From Eriocheir sinensis (Eukaryota; Arthropoda; Malacostraca; Decapoda; Varunidae), in contig NC_066513.1 in the NCBI RefSeq assembly GCF_024679095.1, positions 3,698,023-3,762,022 of the forward strand: 64,000 bases of DNA, given 5' to 3'. A program made the position numbers and the translations under genes. Positions 63,922-64,000 of the stretch are shown piece by piece (the first letter of the stretch is position 1; each line of letters starts with the position of its first letter). The notes beneath the pieces were generated by a model that had not been told where the DNA came from, made no database searches, and saw only the letters and a list, made by a program, of their open reading frames with translations.

Positions 63922-64000
63922 TATATATAAATGAAATGCCAGAGAGGGTAAACAGTTACATGAACCTGTTTGCAGACAATGCGAAACTGCTGAGACATAT
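63922..64000 (+). pseudogene. CR1-like LINE RT, continuation after the insertion
   Basis: YINEMPERVNSYMNLFADNA then KLLRH: the RT block containing the catalytic motif, here FADN where FADD is usual. It continues the frame that ends at 61319 and runs off the window. Confidence 0.85.

Overview
This is a eukaryotic, metazoan-type window, most likely arthropod and probably a decapod crustacean. That call is inference. It rests on the dense mix of AT, TC and CA microsatellites, CR1-like and Jockey-like LINE debris, TA-, TTAA- and TWA-target DNA transposons, tRNA-derived SINEs, and one intron-containing host gene of animal type. Bacterial features (operons, ribosome binding sites, CRISPR) are absent.

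Host gene. The only cellular gene I can support is on the minus strand: a homologue of SWT1, with a WW domain, a lysine-rich linker, a PIN endonuclease domain and a C-terminal region. Its exons are at 56796-55078 and 53707-52823, with a probable terminal exon at 37569-37350. The ~15 kb between the last two is intron (plus at least one exon I could not find) packed with transposons.

Layout. 489-6915: two copies (A, B) of one TA-flanked, pogo/Tigger-like element, each carrying the same Harbinger MITE; copy B also holds two TTAA insertions. Copy A sits in a (TA)n microsatellite, and copy B sits inside a long ACACC-rich minisatellite (3471-3707 and 6916-10300). 10880-13385: a hAT-type element with an inner foldback. 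13652-13795: a small hAT MITE. 14209-20330: CR1-like and Jockey-like LINEs, themselves split by a younger LINE, a SINE and two Harbinger elements. 22-34 kb: more LINE pieces, TA elements, a hAT element and SINEs. 34218-36322: copy C of the pogo-like family, largely a foldback palindrome. 38.4-39 kb: Mutator-like transposase remnant. 39373-45834: a 6.5 kb PIF/Harbinger element with a decayed transposase (+) and a Myb-like partner gene (-). 46.8-51.2 kb: Jockey-like LINEs, one split by two abutting TTAA elements. 58.2-64 kb: LINEs split by a TTAA MITE and by a 2.6 kb pogo-like element that itself hosts another TTAA MITE.

The strongest signal is the nesting. At least seven insertions can be dated relative to their host because target duplications are visible and removing the insert (with one target copy) joins the host reading frame or repeat unit. 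No clearly new cellular system is visible. The most unusual item is a short promoter-plus-first-exon-like module, with a CRE-type palindrome and a conserved start codon before a GTAAGG donor-like site. It is shared by TA elements with different terminal repeats.
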